Assembly (NCBI GenBank): GCA_022495005.1
Contig: JAGYXB010000437.1
Location: 930,001-994,000 of the forward strand
Direction: 5' to 3'
DNA from: Rhyacophila brunnea
Lineage: Eukaryota; Arthropoda; Insecta; Trichoptera; Rhyacophilidae
Length of the DNA: 64,000 bases
Position 1 is the first letter of the stretch, and each line of letters starts with the position of its first letter. The notes beneath the pieces were generated by a model. That model saw only the letters and a program-made list of their open reading frames with translations, searched no databases and had not been told where the DNA came from. Shown here one piece after another: positions 33,884 to 45,509 of the stretch. The translations under genes and the position numbers were made by a program.

Positions 33884-34548
33884 TTAACAGCCCGCATGCT
33901 CGTCGTAGGTCAAAATTGAATTTTTATTGTATTTTCAAACCATGATCCTGGACACTCCTTAAACGTTGTAGATAATATATTTATATAATTTTGAAGCATT
34001 ATTATCTTTTATAGTTATTTTAAACATTTCATGACTGCATAAAGTATTTTTGTTACATAAAATAGTGTTCTTTAAACCTCTCACTATAATGTTTTAGAAT
34101 ATAGTCATATTTCGGTACATAACTGTGCAGTGGTGTTATGATTTTTTACATTTATTAATTTTTAAATGCATTTATAAATCCATTAGTATAATTTATGACC
34201 AGATAATTTTTGTAAAATATTCACGATAAAAAATTATATTGATAATCTCTGTGATACCAAATTTGAGAAGAATTATGCATTTTATTATTCAAAAAATCGG
34301 CAAGATGAACACATTTGAAGATGATTCTAAAGATACTTATTAAAAGCTATGTTTTTGACCATTCAAGTGTGATAAACATCTTATGAATAATGATTGCTTT
34401 ATAATAATTATTGACCTAAGAATAGTAAGGTAGTGTTTTTTTGAAATACGCCATTTCTTTTGTCATTCCCCAGTGGTTAAACTACAACATACGGCCGTAG
34501 CCATAAATTGACAAACTATAATTAAAGTAGGGAGTATAGTAGGGAAAA
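33884..34548. mobile_element. TTAA-site element, copy D
   Basis: TTAA at 33884-33887 precedes CAGCCCGCATGCTCGTCGTA, a variant of the family terminus shared with copy E. The interior is collinear with copies A and C. The right end stops at a degenerate GTAGGGAGTATAGTAGGG and lacks the outer terminal repeat. Confidence 0.7.
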
Positions 34549-36505
34549 TTATAATATTGTGTCATCCAATATTTTATCAAATATTTAATGTGTTACTTCA
34601 ACCAAAAAAGTTTGGGAATCATTACTTTTGAGGAGACGTGTATAGATAATACATATTATGATTTACAGCTTTTATTGAACCATACTAGCATTAATCATTT
34701 CATAAAATAGATAATTTTTTAATAAAAACCAGCTGCCGTTTATTAATTTTATTATACTACGTATCAGTATTGGATAGCTGTACCTATAAATATTTCATGA
34801 TGAAATCTCCATAGTATTACATAATATTAGAATATAGAAAACCCTTTCATTATTCCTCTCACTAGGGAAATGTGAAGGCGCCGATACAGATTTGTACATG
34901 GGCTTATGGAGTTCTTTGAAAGTTTCTATTACATAATTTATAACTTTAAGGTCTTAAAATGGAGGTCAGGCCATCCAATAAGAGAATAGACGAGCTTAGA
35001 ACAGGGCTTTGATTCTATTTTCCTTCAAAATATTAGTAATATATTGAATTAATATTTATTTTATTAGAAGAAATACTATAAAATAAACAAAACCGATCTG
35101 GTTGAGTAAGCTTACATTTTAAGCTTGCAATACCTATGTTTTTGCGTTAAGTAAAATGCCAAAGTCTATCGGGTGCTATTATTTGAAGATCAAAAATTTC
35201 TGAATTTAATTTAAATATTAGCTTATATCATGTCAAATATAATGATAATACAAAATATTAAAATTCCTTCAATGTTAATTTACAAACTCAAGTCAAAAAC
35301 AACTTACAATAAAAATTTAAGGAATATTACGATAATAATTATAATGTTAAATTTAGATGAAAATTGAAAAAAAATAATGGACGTGTTAACAAAATATATA
35401 TTTGAAGAAATAATCTTAGACACTGATGTACGAAATATGGCTTTATTTTCAATTTAAACACGTATATATTAAATTAAAAATAATATTATTTTACGGTATT
35501 AATATTATATTTTCTTCTTAAAAATATCAACTTCTAAGATATTATAGTGACGTTCGTCTTTCTTAGAAAGTTTACAGATTAATAGATTGAATTGGCGGAG
35601 ATGGATCAAACAATTCTTCATTGTAAACCTTCACACAGCATATTGGCTCTTAAAAATAACGCAAAAAATCACTTCCGACGAGCGCGCTTCATACAGAACA
35701 TACTGGGTAACACAGAATTAATGGGAACTGAAATACCTAACGGGTGTGGAATAACATGCAACCGATCTCGAGTGTGGAATAATATGGGATAAACTTAAAT
35801 ACGTGTCAAGAATACGTCATTCTAAACTTGTCCTTCGTTCTGCCAACTGCTCAAAAGTTGCAGCATCCACTATTGCACGTCTGTAATATGTGCTTCATTT
35901 TCGTCGGACACTCACCCATTCAAAATTATGCATCAAAATGTAGTGTATTGGGGGATAGCCTAACTGATTCTATTTATTAATCTGTTCTGTAGCTCATATT
36001 CGTACATAATATATTTGTAAGTATATACAAATAATATTATGTACGAATTATAAAATAATAAATACTTGCTGGCTGACTTTCTTTACTGGAATAGATAATA
36101 AATATGGGGAATACGATTTATATTTTACTTGTTGAACGTTACTTTGTGAGGAGTTGTTACATGGTAGTTTTTGAAAGAAAATATTGAAATTGAATATTTA
36201 AAAATAATTCACATCTAACTGTTTTATGTTACATTATAAGGCAATAATGATAAACAAATTGTTTAATAGGTCTATTAATTCGCAATGGTTCTTATTGATG
36301 ACAATTTTGAAAGATCGGAAGGTATTATAGAAAACCGTTATACCGACTGGGTGTCATTATTATCATAATAATATAGTATTTCTTTAGCATAATAATATTA
36401 TTAATTTTATTGTTGATTTTCTCTTTGATTCCAATATATTTTGTCAGATGTCGTTATTAATGTAAACTGCCACTATATTTAAGTTTAGTATGTAGTAAAT
36501 GATAA
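34549..36505. other. No recognisable feature
   Basis: Nearly 2 kb of AT-rich sequence. A 66-codon frame at 35592 has no motif. No repeat partner noticed. Confidence 0.45.
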
Positions 36506-36543
36506 GCTGGACACATTTCTAGAAGAAGAGACAATCGATGGAC

Positions 36544-37201
36544 GTTTGTAGTAGATTTTTAGGTTTCCACCGTGTGTCCTTCTTCCTTCTTTACTCGACG
36601 CTTCGGGCTCGTTACGGGCTCTATACCAGTTAAACTGTCTCGGATGCCCAACAAAAGTATATAGGCCAAACTTCTAGAACAGTAAGGAAGCATGTGAGTG
36701 AATACGAGAGCATTTACCGACTTAAACATTACACGATGTCAGCAATTGCCGAGCACTCGATGGATACAGGACACAAATTTGACTTTGAAACCAATATATT
36801 TGGTCGGAATAAAGAATATTTCGCACGATTGGTAAAGGAGGCCATTGAAATCCATAGAAACCCTGACAATATTAATAAGGATGATGTATTACGGTTAAAA
36901 ACGTCATGGATTCCGGCACTATCAGCAAAATCCAATATTCGAGCAAGTATTCCTGGTCGTAACGATTGACACATTACTCTGAGCAACGTTTGCTCTTAGC
37001 TAATCGGATTCCTTTTGACATTCTAAGAGCAACGCTTACTTTCGTATACCTACATCACATTTTCATCAGAAAACATGTCATCTCTTGATAATGACCTCTG
37101 CAACGAGCCCGAAACGTCGAGTAAAGAAGGAAGAAGGACACACGGTGGAAACCCAAAAATCTACTACGATAAAAAACCACCGTAAAAGCCTCAAACATTA
37201 T
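36544..37201 (+). mobile_element. Penelope-like element, 3' part with inverted terminal repeats
   Basis: Inverted terminal repeats of about 70 bp face each other: the left begins GTAGTAGATTTTTAGGTTTC (36548) and the right ends with its complement (to 37167), followed by about 34 bases. Each contains CTTTACTCGACG and TTCGGGCTCGTT. The flanks ATCGATGGAC (36534-36543) and ATCGTTGGAC (37202-37211) form a 10-bp target duplication with one mismatch. Terminal repeats of this sort (pLTRs) are known in Penelope-like elements. The RT domain is absent. Confidence 0.82.
36640..36969 (+). pseudogene. Penelope GIY-YIG endonuclease C-terminal region
   Basis: The 91-codon frame from 36694 reads YRLKHYTMSAIAEHSMDTGH, then FDFETNIFGRNKEYFARLVK, then EAIEIHRNPDNINKDDVLRL and KTSWIPALS, ending at a TGA at 36967-36969. 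This is the conserved stretch after the GIY-YIG motif of Penelope-like polyproteins (AEH...GH...RL-KEAIEI...N-D-G-L...SW-P). A shifted upstream frame contains the part equivalent to YIGQTSRTVRKHVSEY in broken form, so a frameshift lies near 36690. The GIY-YIG core itself is not intact. Confidence 0.8.
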
Positions 37202-37827
37202 ATCGTTGGACAAATTTAGTCATCCAGGGTATCCATGAGGTACAAAACGTCCGCGAGGTAGACCTAGAGGCCGCTAGATCTATGAAATGATAAGGTTCTG
37301 CGGTAGTACGTGGCAATGCAACGCACATGACCAAGATACGTGGAAGCAGCTTGAAGAGGTTTTCATCCAGCAGTAGATAGATTCAGGCTGATGATGGTGA
37401 TAAAATGAAAAAGACACAATAAGAAACTAGAATAGTATTTTATCGCATTTTTTTCATGGATGATTGATTAATGGTAAACGTTTTCATAACCTCGCGTTTA
37501 AAGGAAACGAGTAGGTAGCGAATTTGGCGCTTTTTATTAAATTTTAGTTATGGACGTCTAGTAAACTTTGACAGGTGGTAGGTATATAAAAATATGTACA
37601 AACAGATGTAATTCCGGAAAAAATGTGCATTCATTTTATGATGAGTAAATTTTGGAGTAATTCTACGATACTACACAATAAAAATATGTAGAAAACTGCT
37701 GAAAATTAAATAATTAATATTAGTAATAATTATTTTAAACGAAATATTTAAGAATTTAGCACTGTTTATTGAAAAAAACTAGTGGGATTTTAAGAATTTT
37801 ATTAGGTTCAATAAGAACATTAATTTC

Positions 37828-38059
37828 GTGGGATTGCTGCCAAAAGATAATTTCGATAATTTAGATATTTAGAGTTAACAATGGATTTTGTGTCTATATA
37901 TTATTATAAAATATGTATGTACGCTAGAAAAAAAATTCTTGGTCACCGGTATATAGAAATTAGCACTATCCCTGATTTTAGAGGGCATGTCAAACTAAAA
38001 ATTATAATTACTGCATAACATGATTTTTAGACTTACCAACTTTTGGTATTAACCCCACA
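37828..38059. mobile_element. Family J TIR element (copy J1)
   Basis: Ends CGTGGGATTGCTGCCAAAAG and the complement of TGTGGGGTTAATACCAAAAG. The interior includes TTTAGATATTTAGAGTTAAC and TTGTGTCTATATATTATTAT, also found in J2 (41066), J3 (53366) and J4 (51340). About 232 bp, non-coding. Confidence 0.65.
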
Positions 38060-38615
38060 ATTTAATATTGATTTGTGTCAAATATCTGATAATAACGATG
38101 TTAATATTGTAAGATATTTGATAGGTATGATTTTAATATTTACGACCACCTACCAATATTTTATATAAAGATACGATATTATTGTATTTTTATTACTAAT
38201 CAGTGATGAATTTGATTTCAATTCTACACCATCATTCATTTCCGGTACAACATCTCACGGTAAAGTATGATACGGCCAACTGCATACATATAAATTTCGG
38301 GAAACGGTGGGAATCAAACACTCATATTTTGATTACTGGAAAAGTGCTCATGTTACTGAATCAACAGATTGTTACTATAGTTTTATTTTTTAATCATTGA
38401 TCAATAAATTTGATTTTCAAATAGTGTCATTAATTAATTATTTATAATACTTATCATAACATTCTTGTGTTGGTGAATAATATAAGCAATATTTATTTTT
38501 TATTGAAAGCCGAATAAAATACAAAAAAATATTTGAACAATAAAAAATTTTGTTTATTAAAAATACATAATTTTATAAATTAAATTAACATAATAATTGA
38601 CGGCTCTGCCTAGAA
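38060..38615. other. No gene; weak family G resemblance
   Basis: 38210-38300 has loose similarity to family G. The rest is AT-rich with nothing identified. Confidence 0.35.
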
Positions 38616-38878
38616 GATATATCGTCAATGTTCTGGCAGAAGACACTAATTCGAAAAAATGACATATTGAGTTAGTTATACCAAAATGTTCCTTATTTCA
38701 AACATTACCTTCTGGAAACCTTCTTAATAAATAAACAGTCTTTATTTTAATGTCATCCTTTTTACGATTACTTAATAAACTCACATGATAGACCATTTTA
38801 ACAACTTTAAAGTCAGATTACTCAAAACTAGTATTCTCCAGTTAGTGTGTTCTGCCAGAACAAAGACGATATATTATA
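38616..38878 (+). mobile_element. Family V TIR element (copy V1)
   Basis: About 263 bp. Terminal inverted repeats of 35-40 bp: ATATATCGTCAATGTTCTGG then CAGAAGACACTAATT at the left, and a matching CAGAACACACTAACT...ATATCGTC complement at the right. V2 at 56618-56882 is an inverted copy, collinear throughout. Non-coding. Confidence 0.75.
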
Positions 38879-38896
38879 GAATCAGAAGAAGGCTTC

Positions 38897-39013
38897 AGCG
38901 ACTTTTTTTCATTGTACCCACCGCGAGTCGAATATATTATTATAGCGTAAAAACTTAATATTATTCAGGTGCAATGCATTCAACTCGCAGTGGGTACAAT
39001 AGAATAAAGCTGA
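38897..39013. repeat. Small fold-back repeat
   Basis: Left arm CATTGTACCCACCGCGAGTC (around 38911-38930) pairs with GAACTCGCAGTGGGTACAATAG-type sequence near 38979-39000, and pairing continues out to CAGCGACTTT/AATAAAGCTG. It lies between V1 and W. Confidence 0.55.
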
Positions 39014-39050
39014 TGATAAATATTATCTAAGTACTACCCTAAAACAATCA

Positions 39051-39443
39051 TATATCGTCAGTGTTTTGTAAAAAGGGCAAATCAACCATTTTGGCGAAAT
39101 CGAGATTTTAATGAAAATACAATATGTACCCCACTAGCTTTGTTGTGTAAAAACGGCGAATTTTTGTCTCCACATGAAAGTACTTAAAAACGATAATCGA
39201 CTAAAATTAAATTAATTAAAATTACGAAAAAAAGCAAGTGTGACATATTAGGCCTTTTAAATTATTATATAATAATACCTATTATAATGACAGTATTCTT
39301 TCTAAGCTTTATTATAAACTTGTTAGATATATATATAATCATCTACAGGTAAAAAACAAATAAATGTCAAAAGTTAAAAATCCTCCTCCTGTAAAGTAGC
39401 ATTTTGGTTAATTCGCCCTTTTTACAAAGCACCGACGATATTA
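39051..39443. mobile_element. Family W TIR element, about 393 bp
   Basis: The left end TATATCGTCAGTGTTTTGTA then AAAAGGGCAAATCAACCA is mirrored at the right end (about 39404-39443) as TGGTTAATTCGCCC...ACGATATTATA. Its first bases resemble those of family V (ATATCGTC...), so the two may share a transposase. Non-coding. Confidence 0.7.
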
Positions 39444-40108
39444 TACCTCTAACATCCCCAGGAAGCACTCCTTGCAAAGGGAGAGAGATCAAAGTGACGA
39501 TACAAGTACATGGAGAAAAAATTAAAAAGGTACGGATTGTTTCTAAGTAAAAATACGGAAAGTGGCTGCGCAGCACACATTTATTCAAACTTATTAAATA
39601 TTAAAAGCTACCTATAACAATAATTGTAATTCAATTATTTCCGCTGCCAAATAGAATAAATGTTTGACTGTAGTAAAAATGCGTCCGAATTAATTCTGAA
39701 AGAACAATTACAAAATATACACAATAGACTTTAGTCCTCAGGATGGGTTATAATGGCGAAAAGTGATGGCACCACAAATTATCAGTCCTCATAAGCCGGC
39801 TCGTACATCTAAACTCGTCCGTCAGTAACGTGACGAATACGTCGATGTGACGTCATCGTTACTCACGAGACACACGTTTTCAAATGGAGATCGGCAATTT
39901 TGTAAAATGCATTATTTTAGTTTGAAAAAAAAACAGCTGGGGTCACATGCAACTATTTTCACACGACATGCAGCGTATAATCCCGAAATGTCACACTTTG
40001 TTATTCATTTTGGCTTGTCGTTTGATGTCACAATCTTCGCACGTCCTTGCCTATATGCACATAAAAAATTGTCTATTGCGCACAGTTTTGAATTATGACT
40101 ATTATCCC
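39444..40108. other. No recognisable feature
   Basis: Mixed composition; overlapping 83- and 85-codon frames at 39847-40204 run into repeat K and are not credible genes. Confidence 0.4.
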
Positions 40109-40415
40109 CACAGAACAGATAATAAATATAATACCGATAGGCAATATTCAATACGCCGTACGGTGAAGCAGGCTTTTGAATGTGTGAGTGTACTACGAAA
40201 ATGAAGAACGCATTATGCACGTGCAATAGTGTGTGTAATACACCAACATTAAATGAGCGTAAATGCATAAACCGAGAGCAGTTTTTAGTATTCGACGTAA
40301 AACGTATTCTTAACACGTGTGTTAGTTGAACCCGGATTCATCCTTACTCGAGTCGATTATCTGCTATCGCCTTACTCGTTGTGTATTTCAGTTCCCATTA
40401 TTTCTGAGTTCCCTG
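40109..40415. repeat. Dispersed repeat K (copy K2)
   Basis: Direct-orientation partner of 16367-16658, over 85% identical by eye, with a 16-base insertion near 40294 containing CGACGTAAAACGTATT. Confidence 0.7.
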
Positions 40416-41065
40416 ATTATCCCAGTCGAGGCGATGATTTTCAATGTGCCACTGGGATTACAAACACTAATTATGTTTACAGCTGATAACATTTTTTATT
40501 TTGATAAAACACAAATTGTTCATGGGCGGTGACAGTATGTATGAAATGTGTTAATAATTACTTAGTACACGTCATAAAAATAATACAGATGTACAAAAAT
40601 TAAAAAAAAATCATATCTGGTGAAAACACGGTGTTAAAATGTTAAACAATGAATATTAAAAAAGTATTATAAGGTAAAAAAAAAACGAGACACTGACAGA
40701 TTAATAAGCCTTTACAAAATATTCAGTGGAAAAAAGGTCGTTTATCACACGCTAAATTAGTGGGATTTTAAAACATTTAACAGATGGCCCTTTTAACAGT
40801 TTAAAACTAGATTCAGGTGTTCCATAAAAAACACAGTTTTTATTCATGAGACAAAAGAATAGAGAAATAATATTTTATTTTGTAAAACTGTGAAGTCATC
40901 AGCTATTAACACTCTATTTTATAAATTTAATCATTTGTTATTTGCGTGACTAAATAAAAATAATAATATTTTGTAAATTAAAAAAAAGCAATTAAACAAT
41001 ATCAATAATTAATAACATGTAAATAAAATTAAAGATTTCTTATAAAAACATAATATAATAATATC

Positions 41066-41254
41066 GCGGCGTTGCTGCCAAAAATTTGTAAGTCGACAAC
41101 TTAGATATTTAGAGTTAAAAACGGATTATGTGTCTATATTATTATTATTATCAATAATATGTACTTATGTTAGAAAAAAATCAAGCCCATTCGATAACAT
41201 GTACAAAAAGTGCAAAGAAATTAGCATTATGCCTGGTTTTATTGGTCATGTTAA
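41066..41254. mobile_element. Family J TIR element (copy J2, right end lost)
   Basis: Starts GCGGCGTTGCTGCCAAAAAT and follows J1 through AACTTAGATATTTAGAGTTA and TATGTGTCTATATTATTATT. Homology fades after GGTCATGTTAAACTG. The flanks 40416-41065 hold nothing identifiable. Confidence 0.55.
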
Positions 41255-42139
41255 ACTGATATTGGTGGGATTCTAAATAAACCCACGAAGTAAGAATAAG
41301 AAATGCACATTTAACATTTTAGTGGATATGTACATCAAAGACATCAATGGAATATTTATCAACTGCATTTACTACGGCCAACCTTAATATGACGGTTTTC
41401 AAATTTATATTATTTGTTAATTTTATAATATTTAAGTTATTTACGTTGACGGATGTTTTGGGCTATAAACGAGTCGTTAGAGCGATTTTAATATAACTAT
41501 TTTTTTAAACTCAAACTAAACGTTTGCAACAGCAAATCAACACAGAAAAGGATGGTTTATTGAGTTAAATCAATTTTCTTTCATTCACATACATTGGCAT
41601 AGTCTCATTTTATTTAATTATTTATTTTAATTTTTATTTATAAGATCATAACCCGAAATAGTTGTCAATACAAATTACTCTAATATTATTTTAACATTTT
41701 TTATTTTTGATTTAACAACCTACAGCTTGATATCACTTGCATATACAATAAAACATAATATACTCATTTAAGATGTAGTATATTTTTCAATTTTCTTCAA
41801 ATTTTAATTAAAATATCTTTCGATATTTCTAGTCGTTAATGAGATAACGCTTAAAAATAAAAAATCGTCCGCTATTTTCCAAGATGGTGACCACAGAACA
41901 CTGTACACAAGTGTTGTACTAGTAGTGTAAATACAAATTATACAGAGTCTCCTCATTAAGGAAATTATTTCCAGATAAGGAATTATTTTGACTAGTATTA
42001 ATTATTATTGCAATGTAGGTAGAATCTCATTATATATTTGTCTTGATTTATCTGTCTGTAACGCAGCGCAATACAGCACATCGCATACACATATTCACTC
42101 GTTGTCTGCACATTGATAATAATGATAAGAATGTTGAAA
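41255..42139. other. No recognisable feature
   Basis: AT-rich sequence without a supported gene or repeat. Confidence 0.45.
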
Positions 42140-42590
42140 AGTGGTACTGCCACCCATGGCCTCCACATCCTGAAGCGCTCCCCTACCTATCGCTATGGTT
42201 AAAAGCAGTGTGACGCTCTACAGTGGTGTTAAAGTTTAAAAGAAAATTTAGAGTATTTAGTTTATTATAAGCGATTTTTGTATTTTTAATGCATTATCTT
42301 GAATTGTGGAGTTGTCGAGCATCAACACACAATAATTATATATTATTTTGCACCGTCACGCAATTATTTGAAAAATTTATTGTTCAAGAAGTAAAGTAGC
42401 GCCACAGACGACTTTTTTTTACTATTAGAAGAAATTTGTGATTATGATGATGTGATTGTATGTTTATCTCAGTTTTCTGGTCTACCCGCCACGCCGGGTG
42501 CCCCTTGATCCCGGGCCCCCAGGCTATAGCCCTGTCAACTCCCCCCTTGTAGGGGCCATACTGCCACCAGGTAATTGTAAGCGAGTTCAC
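42140..42590. repeat. Non-autonomous DNA element with GGGGCCC ends (copy Z2)
   Basis: Inverted relative to Z1. Shared pieces are CAGTGTGACGCTCTACAGT (Z1 complement) and the GC-rich end CGGGCCCCCAGGCTATAGCC. The other end is degenerate. Non-coding. Confidence 0.5.
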
Positions 42591-43494
42591 TCAACTAAAT
42601 GAAAATCATCGCAGAATCGCCACCAAGACATTGTAATTAGAAAAGTCCAACAAACTCTAGTTTATTGTACACATTACCATTGTTCTGTAATCAAAATTAG
42701 TTTTTTTGTGAGAGAAGTTCACACCCTTATTATAGTTCTTAAAAACAAAACCAAATGTAATTAACTAATAAAATAAAATAAACTAATCCAGTGGTGTGTT
42801 AACATTGATTACACCTTTTCATTGCCAAGCTTTTAGCCCTTTTGATCCGAAACTACTTTAACAAGCTCTCTATCCAAAGCAGGGTAGCAAAATACGTGAT
42901 GTAAATACTTAACTTATGGAGTAATGAATATTGTATTATGAAACATCTTTATAAATATTTATTACTCCGATACAAACGTAAATAATATTACAACGTAACA
43001 TTACATATTTTTTTAAATACTATATTAATTGACGTAGAATATGACGTCTTTTAAATCGGTTATATATAATATATATTATATATTATAATATGCTCAAAAT
43101 ATCATCTTTTTTTTACTATATCCGTTATTGGACATCGATGATGAGTTTGTCAGTCACTGGTCTAAATAAAAAAGGAGTGCTGAGCAAATTAGGGCATTCT
43201 TCTTCCACCAGAGCTTAACTTATCATAGTTATTCTCTTAAATGATAAGATGTAGATGTAGATATCTTTCTAATAATATTATATTTGCCAATATTTTTTAT
43301 TTTTATTTCTCTGATTAATTGTTTGGTCTTTTTCATCCCTGACGTTTGTAACTTTGTCTGTTCAGCTGATACTGTACAAATACATCACGAAACCTCTAAG
43401 TTTTCTGAGCGTTGTTTCTGTGAGTGTTCACGCCTCCGCTATATATAATATAACTGTATCAATCATACCACTCAACATTACAAGGGTGGTATAC
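42591..43494. other. No recognisable feature
   Basis: AT-rich; a TATATAATATA tract near 43064-43085. No gene identified. Confidence 0.45.
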
Positions 43495-43575
43495 TTTTTT
43501 TTTGTGATTTTACCGAGGCTTTGACTGCGACTCGCTGTCATATCGCCTCTTTTCTTCTAGAAGGGGATCCGTCGA

Positions 43576-43890
43576 TCAGGTCCTCACTCCTATTCTGTTA
43601 AATAGCTTTATAAATATTTTGCCTAGCTCTTCGGTCTTTCTTTCTTTCTTCTTTAAACGCCAGTGTTTTATGCACATGAATCGCTCTCCTCCGTATCCAT
43701 CCCCTCTGTATTTTCGATACATCATGTAATCATTGAATTTCAGATAGTCTAATTCAGACCTCAGCCAAGTCTCTGAGATTAATGCTATTGTTATTTTTTG
43801 TCTTATTGAGTAAAGTTCTATATCATTCTTTTTTTGCTTCATACTTCTGGCATTCCATTGTAAAATTCTAATTTGTTTTTTATTATCCAT
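43576..43890 (-). CDS. Fused ORF2 remnant: endonuclease N-terminus joined to ORF2 C-terminus
   Basis: 104 codons from ATG (43890) to the TGA. Residues 1-70 are the start of an apurinic-type endonuclease (QIRILQWNARSMKQKKNDIE, then ITIALISETWLRSE, then YRKYRGDGYGGE); the QWNA asparagine and SETWL glutamate are the family's first catalytic residues. Residues 85-104 (KTEELGKIFIKLFNRIGVRT) are the ORF2 C-terminus, matching copy Ra. The junction lies around residues 71-84 and is in frame. The ATG overlaps the ORF1 stop (ATGGATAA), a usual arrangement in Jockey-like elements. The product would have no nuclease or RT activity. Whether it is expressed is unknown. Confidence 0.75.
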   Translation of the reverse strand: MDNKKQIRILQWNARSMKQKKNDIELYSIRQKITIALISETWLRSELDYLKFNDYMMYRKYRGDGYGGERFMCIKHWRLKKKERKTEELGKIFIKLFNRIGVRT

Positions 43891-44075
43891 TTTGTTGCAG
43901 AACCTCCCCTAGAATTTTTCTTAAATTTCGTTCTTTGAAGTTTTTGCATACCCAGTCCACTGTTTTAATTATTAATTGTTTAATGATCTGCTGCCAGTCT
44001 CCCCCTTTCAGCAAGACTTTCACAATTTCTCCCATCGCATTAACCTCTGTCTTCCCCTTTGAATTTTTCTTATTT
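43883..44075 (-). pseudogene. Jockey-type ORF1 C-terminal tail
   Basis: The minus-strand frame ending in TAA at 43883-43885 reads KGKTEVNAMGEIVKVLLKGG, then DWQQIIKQLIIKTVDWVCKN, then FKERNLRKILGEVLQQNG. This is the end of a gag-like ORF1; its last codons overlap the ORF2 start by 8 bases. It is 5'-truncated at about 44075, where a TATAATATATAAT stretch begins. Confidence 0.65.
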
Positions 44076-44278
44076 TATAATATATAATATATAATAGCAA
44101 GGACGATTCATAACTCGTCACTCACCTATAATCCATCACTCGGCTCACTACTCATATCGAGTCCAGTCACTCGAGACAGTCAGCCATCATTCTATTCGAG
44201 TCCAGTCTCTCGATTATAAATTAATATCTCGGTACATCGCCAGTCAGTTCAATAATATCGTCAATCTCACCAGTATAG

Positions 44279-44471
44279 GCGGCTCTCGTGGTGCAGTGGG
44301 TAAGGCGCTGGCCTTCCACCGAGAGTTCTGGGTTCGATTCCCGGTCATGACAAAAACATTTATGTATTTTTTCTCAAAGCCTGGGTATTTGTGATTGTTA
44401 AAAATTACTAACAACCACCTTGTACAAAAAAGCAAGGACATGGTTATTAATAATTCTAAAAAAAAAAAAAC
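44279..44471 (+). repeat. tRNA-derived SINE (family 1, copy a)
   Basis: A box GTGGTGCAGTGGG (about 44289) and a consensus-like B box GGTTCGATTCC (44331-44341). An unrelated body follows (CTCAAAGCCTGGGTATTTGT and CAACCACCTTGTACAAAAAA) and an A run at about 44459-44470. The same body occurs at 51567-51715. It is a good SINE by structure. Confidence 0.8.
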
Positions 44472-44635
44472 TTACCAGTACATCCACACCCACGATTATA
44501 ACATTACTCTGTAATCTTCATCATTACTATATTTATTTATTCTTGTATCGATAAATAAACATTCTCTGAAACATCCGAGCAACAACGATTTTATAACCTC
44601 TACATGATTATATCTTAAACATCCCTCTCTAATGC

Positions 44636-44830
44636 CGCTTAGGTATCACTGTATGACGGAATTCATCCATCGCTTATCCACTCGCCAAACAATATGTCCA
44701 GCCAATTTCCATTTTATCTACTTAGAAACCTCTATCACATCGCGTACTCGTGTCTGCATTATTATACATCGATTTATTTTGTGATCTTACTGCGTTATGC
44801 CCAACATGCATATTTCCATCAGTTCAATCA
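44636..44830 (-). pseudogene. RTE-type fragment
   Basis: Matches the minus-strand RTE copies near 50280-50395 (TCACTGTATGACGGAATT, CCTCTATCACATCGCGTACTCG). It then covers the region equivalent to the GITRKD block, with heavy decay. No 3' tail. Confidence 0.6.
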
Positions 44831-45509
44831 GTATCAGAGAACCAATACAGGAGAAGCCCGTTCATCATCATCTAATATGTAGTGTTGCCATAAACGTGAA
44901 ATAAAATCCAAACCAGTATGAAAGAAAATGCTCTGTCCACATTAATTTGCACAAAAGTGTATCAGTAATGTTTTTTTTTTAATTTATTTTGACGAACCAA
45001 AGCTGAAATACAACTTACTAGGTAAATTTATTATTTTCACGATTTTTGTTCATGGTTATTAATATGTCAGTACGCTGTCACATTTTATCATGGTAATACA
45101 ATAACTTTTTCCATATTCCTGCCGTAATTTCACATACAAGGTTTCCAAAAACTTTTGGGGGGTAGATAGCAAAGTTGTTTATGAGTTTTACATTTTGTAT
45201 TCCATCGTGTAGCTTTGTTAATTCGTTTTATATTAATGGTGTGTTAAAAAGTATAATGAAGTTTGATCGAGTTTACAATTGTGTTTTAAATCCCAAGGCG
45301 TTATAATATCTGCATACAAAAATGTTTTGTATCGCATATTTTATAAGCAAGAAGCACATTTCTTTTCACTTCTACACATTCAAACATATAAAACCAATTT
45401 AGGATACTATTGTCCAGTGGTTCTAGTCTGCAACATTATGAATCTGTTAACTGCAAAATTTTGAATTTACAGGTCAATTTTAAGCTTTGAATTGTCCACA
45501 TAAATCTCG
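44831..45509. other. No recognisable feature
   Basis: AT-rich; a 61-codon frame at 45279 is not recognised. Confidence 0.4.

Larger units (their letters stand above)
36506..37402 (+). pseudogene. RTE-type 3' copy split by a Penelope insertion
   Basis: 36506-36543 matches the AGHIARRRDNRW region of the 30437 copy, and 37202-37402 carries on from the same point through to a degenerate GATGATGGTGATAAA tail. Readable residues include the RWTNLVIQ equivalent and the LEE...IQQ end. The interruption is the Penelope-like element at 36544-37201. Confidence 0.8.
43495..44075 (-). mobile_element. Jockey-type retrotransposon with the middle deleted (copy Rb)
   Basis: On the minus strand the order is: end of ORF1, start of ORF2, a jump, the last residues of ORF2, the 3' untranslated region and an A run (T run on plus, 43495-43503). 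The 3' untranslated region matches copy Ra (7932-8011) almost base for base. About 4 kb expected between the endonuclease start and the ORF2 end is missing, while both ends are kept. Confidence 0.8.
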
